8,576 nucleotides of DNA from Bacteroidales bacterium (GTDB taxonomy: Bacteria > Bacteroidota > Bacteroidia > Bacteroidales > UBA12077), in assembly GCA_030156305.1 (NCBI GenBank), contig JASGMZ010000122.1:1-8576 (forward strand). Direction: 5' to 3'. Each line of letters opens with the position of its first letter. Position 1 is the first letter of the stretch. The notes beneath the pieces were generated by a model. It was not told where the DNA came from and searched no databases. It was given only the letters and a program-made list of their open reading frames with translations. Shown piece by piece: positions 1 through 6,343 of this stretch. A program made the translations under genes and the position numbers.

Positions 1-1155
1 GACAGCACCTCCAATAGCTCCCTGATCGGCAAAACGATTCTCAATATAAGAATATTTTAATCCCACATTCACTTTTAAATGATCGTCAAAAAAGCTGGGT
101 GAGAGTCTGAGATTACCGGTAGCTCTTTCGTTGTTACTGGTTTTCAGTATACCATCCTTGTTGGAATAACTTCCTGATACACGGTAAGGGATATTAAAGG
201 CAGAACCGGAAATTCCCAGGTTGTGCTCCTGTCCGATGGCGGTTTTATAGATCGCATCCTGCCAGTCGGTATTTGCATTTCCCAGCTTATCTGCTGCTCC
301 GTCAGAAATAATCCCATCATTATCCAATTGAGTTACTAAATCTCTGTACTCATCAGCAGAAAGCACATCAACGGTTTCTTTAATTTCACTAATGGACATA
401 TTGGAGGAATAGTCGATAGACATTTCAGCTCCTTCAGTACCTTTTTTTGTAGTGATTAAAATTACACCGTTGGATGCTCTGGAACCGTAAATAGCAGTAG
501 CCGAAGCATCTTTTAAAACCGTAAAGGTTTCAATTTCATTCGGATTAATGGAGTTAAGCACATTGCTCATACCTGCAATAGTGGTATTATCTACAGGAAT
601 TCCATCAACAACGATCAATGGATCATTGCTTGCGGTAAGGGATGAGCCACCACGAATGCGAATCGTAGAATTACTTCCAGGAGCACCTCCATCAGAGATA
701 ATGGAAACACCGGCAACTTTACCGGTTATTAACTCCTGTGGCGAGGTAATAGACCCCTGATTAAAATCTTTGGCGGAAACCGTTGAAATAGCTCCGGTGG
801 CATCTTCTTTGCGTACCTGGCCATAACCAATGACCACAATCTCCTCCAAAAGCTCAGTTTGTAGTTTTAAGGCAACATTAATAACCGTTCTATTGCCTAC
901 TTCTATCTCTTGTGCGGCATAGCCAATATAAGAAAACAATAAAACAGCATTTTCCGGTACCGTAATCGAATAATTGCCATCAACATCCGTAATTGTACCA
1001 ATTTCTGTATTCTTCGCCTGAATATTAACTCCAGGCAAGGTTGTTCCATCATCAGCATCCGTAACGGTACCTGTTACCGTAATCTGAGATAAAACAACGC
1101 CAGGAATAAGAATTTTAAGTAATGTTAAAATTAACGTTAAACGAATCTTTTCCAT
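1..1155 (-). CDS. SusC/RagA-family TonB-dependent outer-membrane transporter, N-terminal part (partial)
   Basis: The first 385 residues of a protein that continues past the left edge. Residues 1-23 form a signal peptide (basic MEKIR, hydrophobic core, likely cut near VLS|Q). Residues 25-100 are a carboxypeptidase-regulatory-like domain (VTGTVTDADDGTTLPGVNI, then GTITDVDGNYSITVP and a FSYIGY motif). A TonB-box-like stretch EEIVVIGYG follows at 104-112. The plug domain covers about 113-240 and has the SusC landmarks GKVAGVSI, IRIRGG (165-170), PLIVVDGIPV (179-188), VLKDASATAIYGSRASNGVILITTK (213-237). The start of the barrel follows. Members of this family, with a SusD lipoprotein, import glycans across the outer membrane using TonB energy; full proteins have about 1000 residues. 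The partner SusD and enzymes would lie left of the window, so the substrate cannot be told. It is divergent from a LacI-type gene, its likely regulator. The ATG at 1155 is chosen because the signal peptide starts there. Confidence 0.95.
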   Translation of the reverse strand, partial: MEKIRLTLILTLLKILIPGVVLSQITVTGTVTDADDGTTLPGVNIQAKNTEIGTITDVDGNYSITVPENAVLLFSYIGYAAQEIEVGNRTVINVALKLQTELLEEIVVIGYGQVRKEDATGAISTVSAKDFNQGSITSPQELITGKVAGVSIISDGGAPGSNSTIRIRGGSSLTASNDPLIVVDGIPVDNTTIAGMSNVLNSINPNEIETFTVLKDASATAIYGSRASNGVILITTKKGTEGAEMSIDYSSNMSISEIKETVDVLSADEYRDLVTQLDNDGIISDGAADKLGNANTDWQDAIYKTAIGQEHNLGISGSAFNIPYRVSGSYSNKDGILKTSNNERATGNLRLSPSFFDDHLKVNVGLKYSYIENRFADQGAIGGAV

Positions 1156-1251
1156 TTTTTTGATAATTTATTTAGGGTTAAATTTTCATTGCTAAAATTA
1201 CAAAAACACTCCACCAAAATCAATCACATCTCAGTTATTATCAAACATTTA

Positions 1252-1286
1252 GAAAGGTATAAAAGTTGCGTACCTATTGTTTCAAA
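1252..1286 (-). promoter_or_regulatory. Tentative promoter of the SusC-like gene
   Basis: Read on the minus strand, TTTG (1286-1283) could serve as the -33 element and TACCTTTC (1259-1252, one mismatch to the Bacteroidota -7 consensus TAnnTTTG) as the -7 element. The spacer is 23 bases, slightly long. The -33 would lie inside the palindromic operator, which suits control by the divergent LacI-type protein. A rival -7, AATGTTTG, lies a few bases downstream. The assignment rests on consensus matching only. Confidence 0.25.
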
Positions 1287-1292
1287 CGTTTG
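1283..1292. promoter_or_regulatory. Palindromic LacI-type operator CAAACGTTTG
   Basis: A perfect 10-bp palindrome with a central CG, the usual architecture of LacI/GalR-family operators, in the divergent spacer between the SusC-like gene (its ATG is about 128 bases to the left) and the LacI-type gene (its ATG about 142 bases to the right). No other comparable palindrome was seen in the spacer. It is well placed to control one or both genes. Binding by the neighbouring regulator is inferred. Confidence 0.5.
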
Positions 1293-1434
1293 CGAAATGA
1301 ATTTAAAGGAGACTAAACTTTTATAATATATTTTTATTTTTATAAACTTTTTCTTAAATTTTCGTTAAAATATTTGAGGATTGAATTTGTTTTCCGTTCT
1401 TTTATAACAAAAATTTAACATTATTGTTTTAACC

Positions 1435-2451
1435 ATGAAAGGCCATCAGGTTACGATAAAAGATATTGCAAAAATTTTACATATTTCTCCTTCAACGGTT
1501 TCCAGAGCGTTAAAGGATCATCCGGATATTAACCCGCAAACTAAAAAAAATGTACAAGATTTAGCCAAAAAACTGAACTACAAACCCAATTTAGTTGCCT
1601 TAAGCCTTTTGCAGCAAGAAAGCAAAATAATAGGCGTGATCATCCCTGAAATTATTCATTATTTCTTTTCAACCGTAATAAGTGGTATTGAAAAAGTGGC
1701 TAATGAAGCCGGTTATCATATCATTATTGCCCAATCGAATGAATCGTATTATAAAGAAGTAGAAAATGTACAAGCCCTGCTTTCCAGCAATATTGACGGT
1801 TTTATTATATCTATGGCCAAAACGACCATGCAGTTCGATCATTTTAAAAATATCGAAGAAATTGGGGTGCCTATGGTATTCTTTGATCGTTCGTGTGATG
1901 TAGTCAACGCCGATCGTGTAATTGTGGATGATTTTGATGGTGCATATAAAGCAACCAAACATTTAATTGACAATGGATGTAAAAATATCATTCACCTGGC
2001 AGGCCCATTAAATCTGGATATTGGGAAAAAAAGAAAAGAAGGATATCTTGCTGCACTTAACGAATCGAACCTGCCCATACACGATTACTCAATACAGATA
2101 TGTGATACTAAAGAACAGGCTTTACAATTAATTCCGGAACTTTTACGACGACACCCTCTTATCGATGGAATTTTTGCCGTAAATGACCTTACCGCTGTTG
2201 GAGCCATAAAAGCTATAAAATCTATCCATAAAGATGTTCCTAACGACATTCTGGTAGTGGGGTTTGAGAATTCTTTTATCTCTCAGATATCAGAACCCGA
2301 GCTTACGACTATTGATCAAAAAGGGTTTGAAATGGGACAAAATGCGGCAAGATTATTACTCAAAAGAATCCACAGCAATGAAAATTACGGCCCGGTGACC
2401 ACCATTTTAAATACTGAACTGGTGCAAAGAAAATCGAGTATGAAAAATTAA
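1435..2451 (+). CDS. LacI/GalR-family transcriptional regulator
   Basis: A full-length (338 residues) member of the LacI family, cytoplasmic and DNA-binding. Residues 6-26 (VTIKDIAKILHISPSTVSRAL) are the typical helix-turn-helix, followed by the hinge region NYKPNLVALSL (48-58). Residues 65-335 are a periplasmic-binding-protein-like effector domain: IIGVIIPEI at the first strand, DGFIIS at 121-126, VDDFDGAYKAT at 164-174, GIFAVNDLTAVGAI at 245-258, VVGFENS at 274-280, LTTIDQ near 290. Effectors in this family are usually sugars or sugar phosphates. It is divergent from a SusC-like transporter, so it probably senses a breakdown product of the glycan imported by that locus; the sugar cannot be predicted. 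Start: the first ATG in frame, and it puts the HTH in the usual place; no Shine-Dalgarno, only an A/T-rich leader, as is normal in Bacteroidota. Its stop codon touches the A-tract of the opposing terminator. Confidence 0.95.
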   Translation: MKGHQVTIKDIAKILHISPSTVSRALKDHPDINPQTKKNVQDLAKKLNYKPNLVALSLLQQESKIIGVIIPEIIHYFFSTVISGIEKVANEAGYHIIIAQSNESYYKEVENVQALLSSNIDGFIISMAKTTMQFDHFKNIEEIGVPMVFFDRSCDVVNADRVIVDDFDGAYKATKHLIDNGCKNIIHLAGPLNLDIGKKRKEGYLAALNESNLPIHDYSIQICDTKEQALQLIPELLRRHPLIDGIFAVNDLTAVGAIKAIKSIHKDVPNDILVVGFENSFISQISEPELTTIDQKGFEMGQNAARLLLKRIHSNENYGPVTTILNTELVQRKSSMKN

Positions 2452-2480
2452 AAAAAAAGCAACAGGCCTTTTCCTGCTGC
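2450..2480 (-). terminator. Intrinsic terminator of the OYE-type reductase gene
   Basis: On the minus strand, an 8-bp stem with one mismatch (GCAGCAGG pairing with CCTGTTGC, 2480-2473 with 2466-2459) and a 6-base loop is followed by a run of T (the A-tract 2450-2458 on the plus strand). It lies about 46 bases after the stop of the reductase gene. The U-tract is on one side only, so it serves the minus strand; no separate terminator was seen for the convergent LacI gene. Confidence 0.75.
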
Positions 2481-2494
2481 TCCTGGTAACGAGA
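2459..2494 (-). repeat. Imperfect second copy of the tRNA tail + terminator seen at 6232-6268
   Basis: The terminator stem and the bases beside it resemble, in the same orientation, the tRNA 3' end plus terminator at 6232-6268: GCAACAGG versus GCAGCAGG, then a dissimilar loop, then TGGTAACGAGA versus AGGTAGCGAGA. On the minus strand this reads TCTCGTTACCA, which looks like the acceptor strand, discriminator and CCA of a tRNA. No T-arm can be folded from the next bases (2495-2510), so if this is a tRNA relic it is decayed. It may equally be chance likeness of two terminators. Confidence 0.3.
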
Positions 2495-2525
2495 AATTTC
2501 AACGCATCTTTTTTATACTAAGATA

Positions 2526-4379
2526 TTATAATTTTATTGCCGTTTCATAACCGTCTCTAATTGCATCCTGGGCTTTACCGGGTTTTGATGCATCACCAAT
2601 AATGTAAACAGGCTGCTTCAATTGATTTTTTTCAAACGGATTGTACGATTTCATACCGGTAGCCAATACGATAACATCAATATTTTCTATGGTTTGCTTG
2701 TAATCCGGGCCTTCGATTTGCACCTTATCATCACAAACTTTTTGTATTTTTGTATTCAAAAAGATGTTTACGTTGTTGTGCTGAAGGGCTTTCAGGGTTT
2801 GTTTTTGTTCAAGCATTTCCATTCCTCTAGCAATTTCACCCAACATTTCGACAAGAAAAACTTTGTTTCCTTTTGACAGCAATTTTGCGGCTACTTCTGT
2901 TCCTATTAATCCACCTCCCACAACAAGCACCTGTTTATTTTCAGGTAAATTATGGTTTTCGAGCACTTCTGCCCAATAGTATTTTTTCAAACCTTCAATA
3001 GGAGGGATAACAGGTTTTGAACCGGTGGCTATTACTATTTCATCATAATGTACTACATCATCAATGGTGGCTTCTTTTTTTATCACATTGATATTGTTAT
3101 CCTGAATTTCTTGTTTAAAATAATCCACAATTTTTATCAAAGAATCTTTGTGTGGTGGCAAAGGTGCCAACAAAAACTGCCCTCCCAATTTGTCTTTTTC
3201 AAAAAGGGTTACTTTATGGCCTCTTTGGTGGAGTAAAACGGCAGCCTGCATGCCTGCGAGCCCACCTCCCACAACAATAATATTCTTGCTTACAGATGCT
3301 TTTTCAATTACTTCGTTTTCGTGCCCAACAGCAGGATTTACCGAACAACCCAGTCCACTTCCGCTTCTTACACCACCTAAGCAACCCTCGCTACAGGCCA
3401 AACATGGCCGAAGATTTCCTTTTACAAGGCCTAAATATTTCCCTGCAAAATCAGGGTCTGCTAATAATGGACGGCCTATGGCAACAAAATCTGCCTTAAA
3501 TTCATTCAGAACCTTATCGACATCTTTAAACTCATTGATTTGTCCGACATAAATTACGGGGATATCTACCGCTTCTTTAATTTTGTTGGCCAATTCCCAT
3601 GTTTTTCCTTTGGGAACAAACATGTGTTGGAAAAACCACGGCGGAGTACTGCATACTGTACCTGCAGAAACATGAATAGCTTCAACTCCCTTATTCTTAA
3701 GTATTTTAGATAATTGAATCATTTCGTCGATTTTTATTCCGTCGGGAATCATTTCTTCACCACTAATCCTGATAATAACAGGCAAATTCACTGCAGATTG
3801 AACAGCATCTAAAACAAGTAAAGGAAATTTTATTCTGTTTTCAAAGCTTCCTCCATATTGATCGGTTCGATCATTTACTTTTTGAGAAATAAACTGTGCC
3901 ATTAGGTAACCATGCCCAAACTGAAGTTCAATTATATCAAAACCTGCTTTTTCGGCACGTATTGCAGCATTTTTGAATAATTCAACAACAGACATAATAT
4001 TATCTTCCGTCATTTTTTGTGGAATTGCTCCTCCATTTTCACAAGCTTTGTTGGTAGATGAAAGAAAAATATTAGCAGGAATTTTGGGATTTGCCATTCT
4101 TCCCGGATGATTCAAATGAGCAATAACTTTAGCTCCCTCGGCATGAATTGATTTGGTAAGCTTCTTTAAACCCTCCAATTTGGCATCATTATCAATCCCT
4201 AATTGTGTGGGCAATTCTCTTAATCCTGGTTCCATATACAGAGGTTCCACGGTGACTGCCCCCAAATATTTACTCCTTTGGTTATAAAAATCAAGATGCT
4301 TTTGTTTTACTACTCCTGTGTTATCGCTGTACCCAAGTTTAATAGGTGGAAAAATAAATTTGTTTCTTAAATCTAACAT
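2526..4379 (-). CDS. OYE-type FMN/4Fe-4S/FAD NAD(P)H oxidoreductase (2,4-dienoyl-CoA reductase-like)
   Basis: A 617-residue cytoplasmic flavoenzyme of the Old Yellow Enzyme / 2,4-dienoyl-CoA reductase (FadH) / enoate reductase group. Residues 1-320 form the FMN TIM barrel (LNHPGR at 89-94, HGYLMAQF at 156-163, DQYGGSFENR at 173-182, AIGRPLLADPD at 300-310). Cys326, 329, 333 and 345 give C-x2-C-x3-C-x11-C, the FadH-type 4Fe-4S site. Residues 367-617 hold an FAD-binding fold (VVGGGLAGMQAA, 369-380; IGDA near 594) with an inserted NAD(P)H Rossmann motif (VVGGGLIGTEVA, 486-497). Tyr158 and His252 may match the catalytic Tyr/His of E. coli FadH. The usual OYE HxAH motif reads QFGH here, so the first His is Gln153. 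It is somewhat shorter than E. coli FadH (about 670). The family reduces activated C=C bonds; the substrate is unknown and no beta-oxidation gene is nearby. It is last of three minus-strand genes. Confidence 0.9.
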   Translation of the reverse strand: MLDLRNKFIFPPIKLGYSDNTGVVKQKHLDFYNQRSKYLGAVTVEPLYMEPGLRELPTQLGIDNDAKLEGLKKLTKSIHAEGAKVIAHLNHPGRMANPKIPANIFLSSTNKACENGGAIPQKMTEDNIMSVVELFKNAAIRAEKAGFDIIELQFGHGYLMAQFISQKVNDRTDQYGGSFENRIKFPLLVLDAVQSAVNLPVIIRISGEEMIPDGIKIDEMIQLSKILKNKGVEAIHVSAGTVCSTPPWFFQHMFVPKGKTWELANKIKEAVDIPVIYVGQINEFKDVDKVLNEFKADFVAIGRPLLADPDFAGKYLGLVKGNLRPCLACSEGCLGGVRSGSGLGCSVNPAVGHENEVIEKASVSKNIIVVGGGLAGMQAAVLLHQRGHKVTLFEKDKLGGQFLLAPLPPHKDSLIKIVDYFKQEIQDNNINVIKKEATIDDVVHYDEIVIATGSKPVIPPIEGLKKYYWAEVLENHNLPENKQVLVVGGGLIGTEVAAKLLSKGNKVFLVEMLGEIARGMEMLEQKQTLKALQHNNVNIFLNTKIQKVCDDKVQIEGPDYKQTIENIDVIVLATGMKSYNPFEKNQLKQPVYIIGDASKPGKAQDAIRDGYETAIKL

Positions 4380-4419
4380 AATCAGTTTATTTTTTAATGA
4401 AAAATCTTATAATGAGTTG

Positions 4420-4532
4420 TAATACCGATATTTGTTCAATCCTGCCTCCCGATAGTTATCGGGACGGCAGTCAGGTGTATAATTTTAGTTCACTACCGTT
4501 CCTAAAATTATATTGAACATCAATCGGCATTA
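4420..4532. repeat. Compact nested inverted-repeat element (REP/MITE-like)
   Basis: Three sets of inverted repeats share 113 bases. The outer arms, 4420-4440 and 4512-4532, are 21 bases with 17 matching. Inside is hairpin 1, CTGCC-TCCCGATA pairing with TATCGGGA-c-GGCAG (4442-4470, one bulged C at 4465). Next to it is hairpin 2, a perfect 11-bp stem TATAATTTTAG / CTAAAATTATA (4478-4488 with 4502-4512; 13-base loop). Folded, this gives a three-way junction or cloverleaf. GC-rich CCCGATA-TATCGGG palindromes recur between genes in Bacteroidota chromosomes, from memory. It lies between two co-directional genes, so it would be in the mRNA if they are co-transcribed. It has no T-tract, so it is not a standard terminator. 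Confidence 0.7.
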
Positions 4533-4543
4533 TATAGAATGTT

Positions 4544-4560
4544 CAAAAATATCAAAATTA
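4544..4560 (-). promoter_or_regulatory. Two adjacent -7 box matches upstream of the OYE-type gene
   Basis: On the minus strand, TAATTTTG (4560-4553) and TATTTTTG (4551-4544) both match the Bacteroidota -7 consensus TAnnTTTG exactly. They lie about 165-180 bases before the reductase ATG and upstream of the hairpin element. No convincing -33 TTG at the usual spacing was found, and in such AT-rich DNA exact matches arise by chance. If real, the reductase has its own promoter and a leader containing the hairpins. Confidence 0.25.
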
Positions 4561-4608
4561 AAATAAATATATTTAATATTGCATGATTGAACGCAACTTA
4601 ATATAAAA

Positions 4609-5247
4609 TTAATTTTTTTCAGGAGTTTTAAAAGATTTATCTTTCATCTTTAAAAATTTTGATTTTTCCTCTTCTGTCATTATCCTTATTTCATATTCAA
4701 AGTCTAAACCCAAATTATGAAGGGGTTGAGAAACAGACTTTATAAGTTCACCATCAACGGGCAAATGAGCAAAAGGAAATGCAAAAACCATAGATACCTT
4801 ATTGTCGATTAATTTAATATCCGTTGCAACCCCCAGATTAATCAATGAACATTTAATACCGGGATAATTAACTCTTGAAATAATATTTACTACATCTTTT
4901 AATGTTAGTTGTAATTTATTTTTTCCTTTCAGATTTATCGGGTCCCAAATAACCAATATTAAGGCTCCGTTTTTAGATTCAAACGGGCCATGTTCATCCC
5001 CTTTGAAAAAAATCTGATACGAACCTTCCGGAAAGTATTTGCCCTGGCTCGTATAATCTCCCTTAATAACAATATGTTGTTCAGTGGTTATATGCGAATG
5101 CGGAGACATATAAAAGTTTTCTGGGAGTTTTAAAAGAACGGTTTTACAGCCATTATCATCTCTTAAAATTTTTCTTTTAGTCCCATTAAAATATTCATTG
5201 GCATCTTCCCAATTTTCTTCATCAAATAAATTCATGATATCTTTCAT
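4609..5247 (-). CDS. Cupin + MIP18/DUF59-like fusion protein, function unknown
   Basis: A 212-residue cytoplasmic protein with two parts. Residues about 35-102 are a cupin barrel: motif 1 is complete (HSHITTEQHIVIKG, 50-63: H-x-H-x3-E-x6-G), and motif 2 has PEG at 73-75 with a later His86 (GDEHGPF). The expected metal ligands are His50, His52, Glu56 and one more His. Residues about 114-190 resemble the MIP18/DUF59 fold found in Mrp N-termini, SufT and PaaD (VNYPG, then SLINLGVATDIKLIDNKVSMVFAFPF, then a helix and strand ending EYEIRIM). The TTPxCP-type cysteine segment of that family is absent; the place reads FAHLPVDG. The tail 191-212 is charged. By analogy it may act in metal-centre or Fe-S protein handling, but this is inference and the second domain was assigned by eye. 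It lies 125 bases downstream of the UPF0251 gene. Start: ATG with an exact GGAGG 6-7 bases before it. Confidence 0.75.
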   Translation of the reverse strand: MKDIMNLFDEENWEDANEYFNGTKRKILRDDNGCKTVLLKLPENFYMSPHSHITTEQHIVIKGDYTSQGKYFPEGSYQIFFKGDEHGPFESKNGALILVIWDPINLKGKNKLQLTLKDVVNIISRVNYPGIKCSLINLGVATDIKLIDNKVSMVFAFPFAHLPVDGELIKSVSQPLHNLGLDFEYEIRIMTEEEKSKFLKMKDKSFKTPEKN

Positions 5248-5253
5248 AACATT

Positions 5254-5259
5254 CCCTCC
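5254..5259 (-). promoter_or_regulatory. Strong Shine-Dalgarno of the cupin-MIP18 gene
   Basis: On the minus strand GGAGGG precedes the ATG at 5247 by six bases, an optimal Shine-Dalgarno spacing. None of the other starts in the window has such a site, and Bacteroidota ribosomes generally do not rely on it. It confirms the start and may hint at foreign origin or special translational control. Confidence 0.7.
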
Positions 5260-5372
5260 AGGTTTTAATTAATACGAATAACAGTTAATAAACAATCTGC
5301 CTCAATTAAGGACCACTAAAATCAACCGACATTTTCAACAACCATTCTAGTACTGCATTCAGGCCATAAACA

Positions 5373-5840
5373 TCAGCCAGTCTCATGAAAACCCTTTTTA
5401 TATCCCTCGTACTTTCTTAATTGCCATTCTTCTATTGTTTTATTTATGTGTTCTACATTTTCTGACTGACAATTAATGCATATGAGGTTTTTATTTTTAT
5501 CTGAAGTAAATACGGACTGACATTGATTACATTTATACCAATCTTTATCAAAATATACATCCCCCCCTTCAATCAGAATAGATTTCCCTTCGGCTAATGC
5601 TTCTGAAATTTTTTTCAATCCGGAATTATAAATTCTTGTAAATGTTGGCCTGGAAACATTCATTATATTTGCTGCAAATTTTTGAGCCATCTTTTTATAA
5701 CCTACAAGCTGCAATGCTTCATATTCTTCAAAATGTAGCGAGATTTTATCATGAAACCAATTAGGGATTCCAAAAGGCTTAAACCCCCTTAAAACTGGCG
5801 GGGATTCTACTCGTCTTATTCTTTTTCTTCTGGGGGCCAT
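5373..5840 (-). CDS. UPF0251/DUF134-family DNA-binding protein with C-terminal zinc ribbon
   Basis: A 155-residue protein. Residues 1-95 match the UPF0251 (DUF134) family: a basic start (APRRKRIRR), the FKPFGIP motif at 20-26, LHFEEYEALQLVGY at 35-48, and a sigma-region-4-like helix-turn-helix (QKFAANIMNVSRPTFTRIYNSGLKKISEAL, 53-82), then EGKSILIEGGDV. Residues 100-130 add a zinc ribbon: Cys104, 107, 121 and 124 (C-x2-C-x13-C-x2-C). The tail is basic and aromatic. The family is a predicted transcription factor; from memory, its members often sit beside NifX-like or Mrp-type Fe-S genes in anaerobes, which agrees with the MIP18-like domain next door. Targets are unknown. It is first in a row of three minus-strand genes. 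Start: ATG at 5840, which opens directly on the conserved N-terminus; no Shine-Dalgarno. An exact -7 box and a dyad lie just upstream. Confidence 0.88.
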   Translation of the reverse strand: MAPRRKRIRRVESPPVLRGFKPFGIPNWFHDKISLHFEEYEALQLVGYKKMAQKFAANIMNVSRPTFTRIYNSGLKKISEALAEGKSILIEGGDVYFDKDWYKCNQCQSVFTSDKNKNLICINCQSENVEHINKTIEEWQLRKYEGYKKGFHETG

Positions 5841-5852
5841 AGCAATTCATAT

Positions 5853-5888
5853 CAAACTTACATTCACAAGATAATGAACCTGGGTTCA
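5853..5888 (-). promoter_or_regulatory. Putative promoter -7 box and dyad operator upstream of the UPF0251 gene
   Basis: On the minus strand TAAGTTTG (5860-5853) matches the -7 consensus TAnnTTTG exactly, 12 bases before the ATG, so transcription would start at or very near the start codon. Fourteen bases further upstream is the dyad TGAACC-TG-GGTTCA (5875-5888; 6-bp arms, 2-base spacer), a possible operator. A TTTTG at the dyad's outer edge gives a 26-base gap to the -7, too long for a standard -33, which could mean an activator is needed. Autoregulation by the UPF0251 protein is a guess. Confidence 0.4.
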
Positions 5889-6224
5889 AAACACAAATTT
5901 TTTGCATGTAATTTTTTCCTAAACCCTAAATATGTAAGTAAATTGTGATAAGTAAAATAACGAATAATAATCTATTCATTATCATACCTTTTAAATTTAC
6001 GATTAGGATAATTTTTGGAGCTTTTATCAGCAATGACTTGTCTCCCTATTATATCACTCCTATCCTTGAGGGTTTAGTGGTTGTGACCAGATCAATGGAC
6101 AGGAAATACTTTTAAAAGTATGTTTACTATTTCCAAATTATATGGACAAACTCATCTTATTTAAATAGTCTGTTTAGCCTATATAATAGTTATTTAACTC
6201 TTTTTTAAAAAAGGGAAAAAATAC
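5889..6224. other. AT-rich stretch without a recognisable gene
   Basis: No open reading frame with credible coding character was seen on either strand; the longest ATG-started stretches are around 15 codons. It contains an 8-bp inverted repeat with distant arms (TAAACCCT at 5920-5927 and AGGGTTTA at 6069-6076) and an A/T-only dyad near 6200-6213. Neither is strong enough to name. It separates the UPF0251 gene from the tRNA fragment and could hold decayed sequence. Confidence 0.6.
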
Positions 6225-6253
6225 AAAAAAAGCAGCAGGGAAAATTCTACTGC
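6225..6253 (-). terminator. Intrinsic terminator of the tRNA
   Basis: On the minus strand, GCAGTAG (6253-6247) pairs with CTGCTGC (6238-6232) over 7 bp including one G-T, with an 8-base loop, and is followed at once by seven T (6231-6225). It begins eight bases after the tRNA discriminator base, as expected for a tRNA transcript end. It is the original chromosomal terminator, now left with only half a tRNA. Confidence 0.75.
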
Positions 6254-6260
6254 TTTCAGG

Positions 6261-6307
6261 TAGCGAGAGGCGGACTTGAACCGCCGGCCTCATGATTATG
6301 AATCATA
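6261..6307 (-). tRNA. 3' half of a CAU-anticodon (Met-type) tRNA; island attachment site
   Basis: Read on the minus strand from 6307: anticodon arm TATGA-TTCATAA-TCATG (6307-6291; anticodon CAU at 6300-6298; the first pair is T-G), variable region AGGCC, T-arm GGCGG-TTCAAGT-CCGCC (6285-6269), acceptor strand TCTCGCT (6268-6262) and discriminator A (6261), followed by CCT, so CCA is not fully encoded. The matching 5' acceptor AGCGAGA and any D-arm are missing: upstream of 6307 there is only AT-rich sequence. This is the usual result of a tyrosine-recombinase element integrating at a tRNA 3' end: the displaced 3' half stays at this boundary and the intact tRNA is rebuilt at the other. The CAU anticodon also fits Ile2; which one cannot be told from the 3' half. 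The crossover probably lies in the anticodon arm, where the T-G pair suggests element sequence begins. Confidence 0.8.
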
Positions 6308-6343
6308 ATTTTATACTATTTGTATTACTATCATTCTTACTAC

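Noticed and set aside
548..760. 70-codon plus-strand frame
   Set aside because: It lies antisense within the plug-domain coding sequence of the SusC-like gene, which is strongly conserved on the minus strand.
1669..1962. 97-codon minus-strand frame
   Set aside because: It is antisense to the effector domain of the LacI-family gene and its translation resembles no protein family.
2622..3552. Several plus-strand frames of 62 to 134 codons
   Set aside because: All are antisense to the OYE-type reductase gene, whose motifs cover the same bases in the minus frame.
4442..4470. Rho-independent terminator after the cupin-fusion gene
   Set aside because: The hairpin is strong but has no T-tract on either strand and is part of a larger set of nested inverted repeats.
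5920..6076. TAAACCCT / AGGGTTTA inverted repeat as an element boundary
   Set aside because: Eight bases separated by about 140 in AT-rich DNA is near chance expectation, and no transposase lies between.
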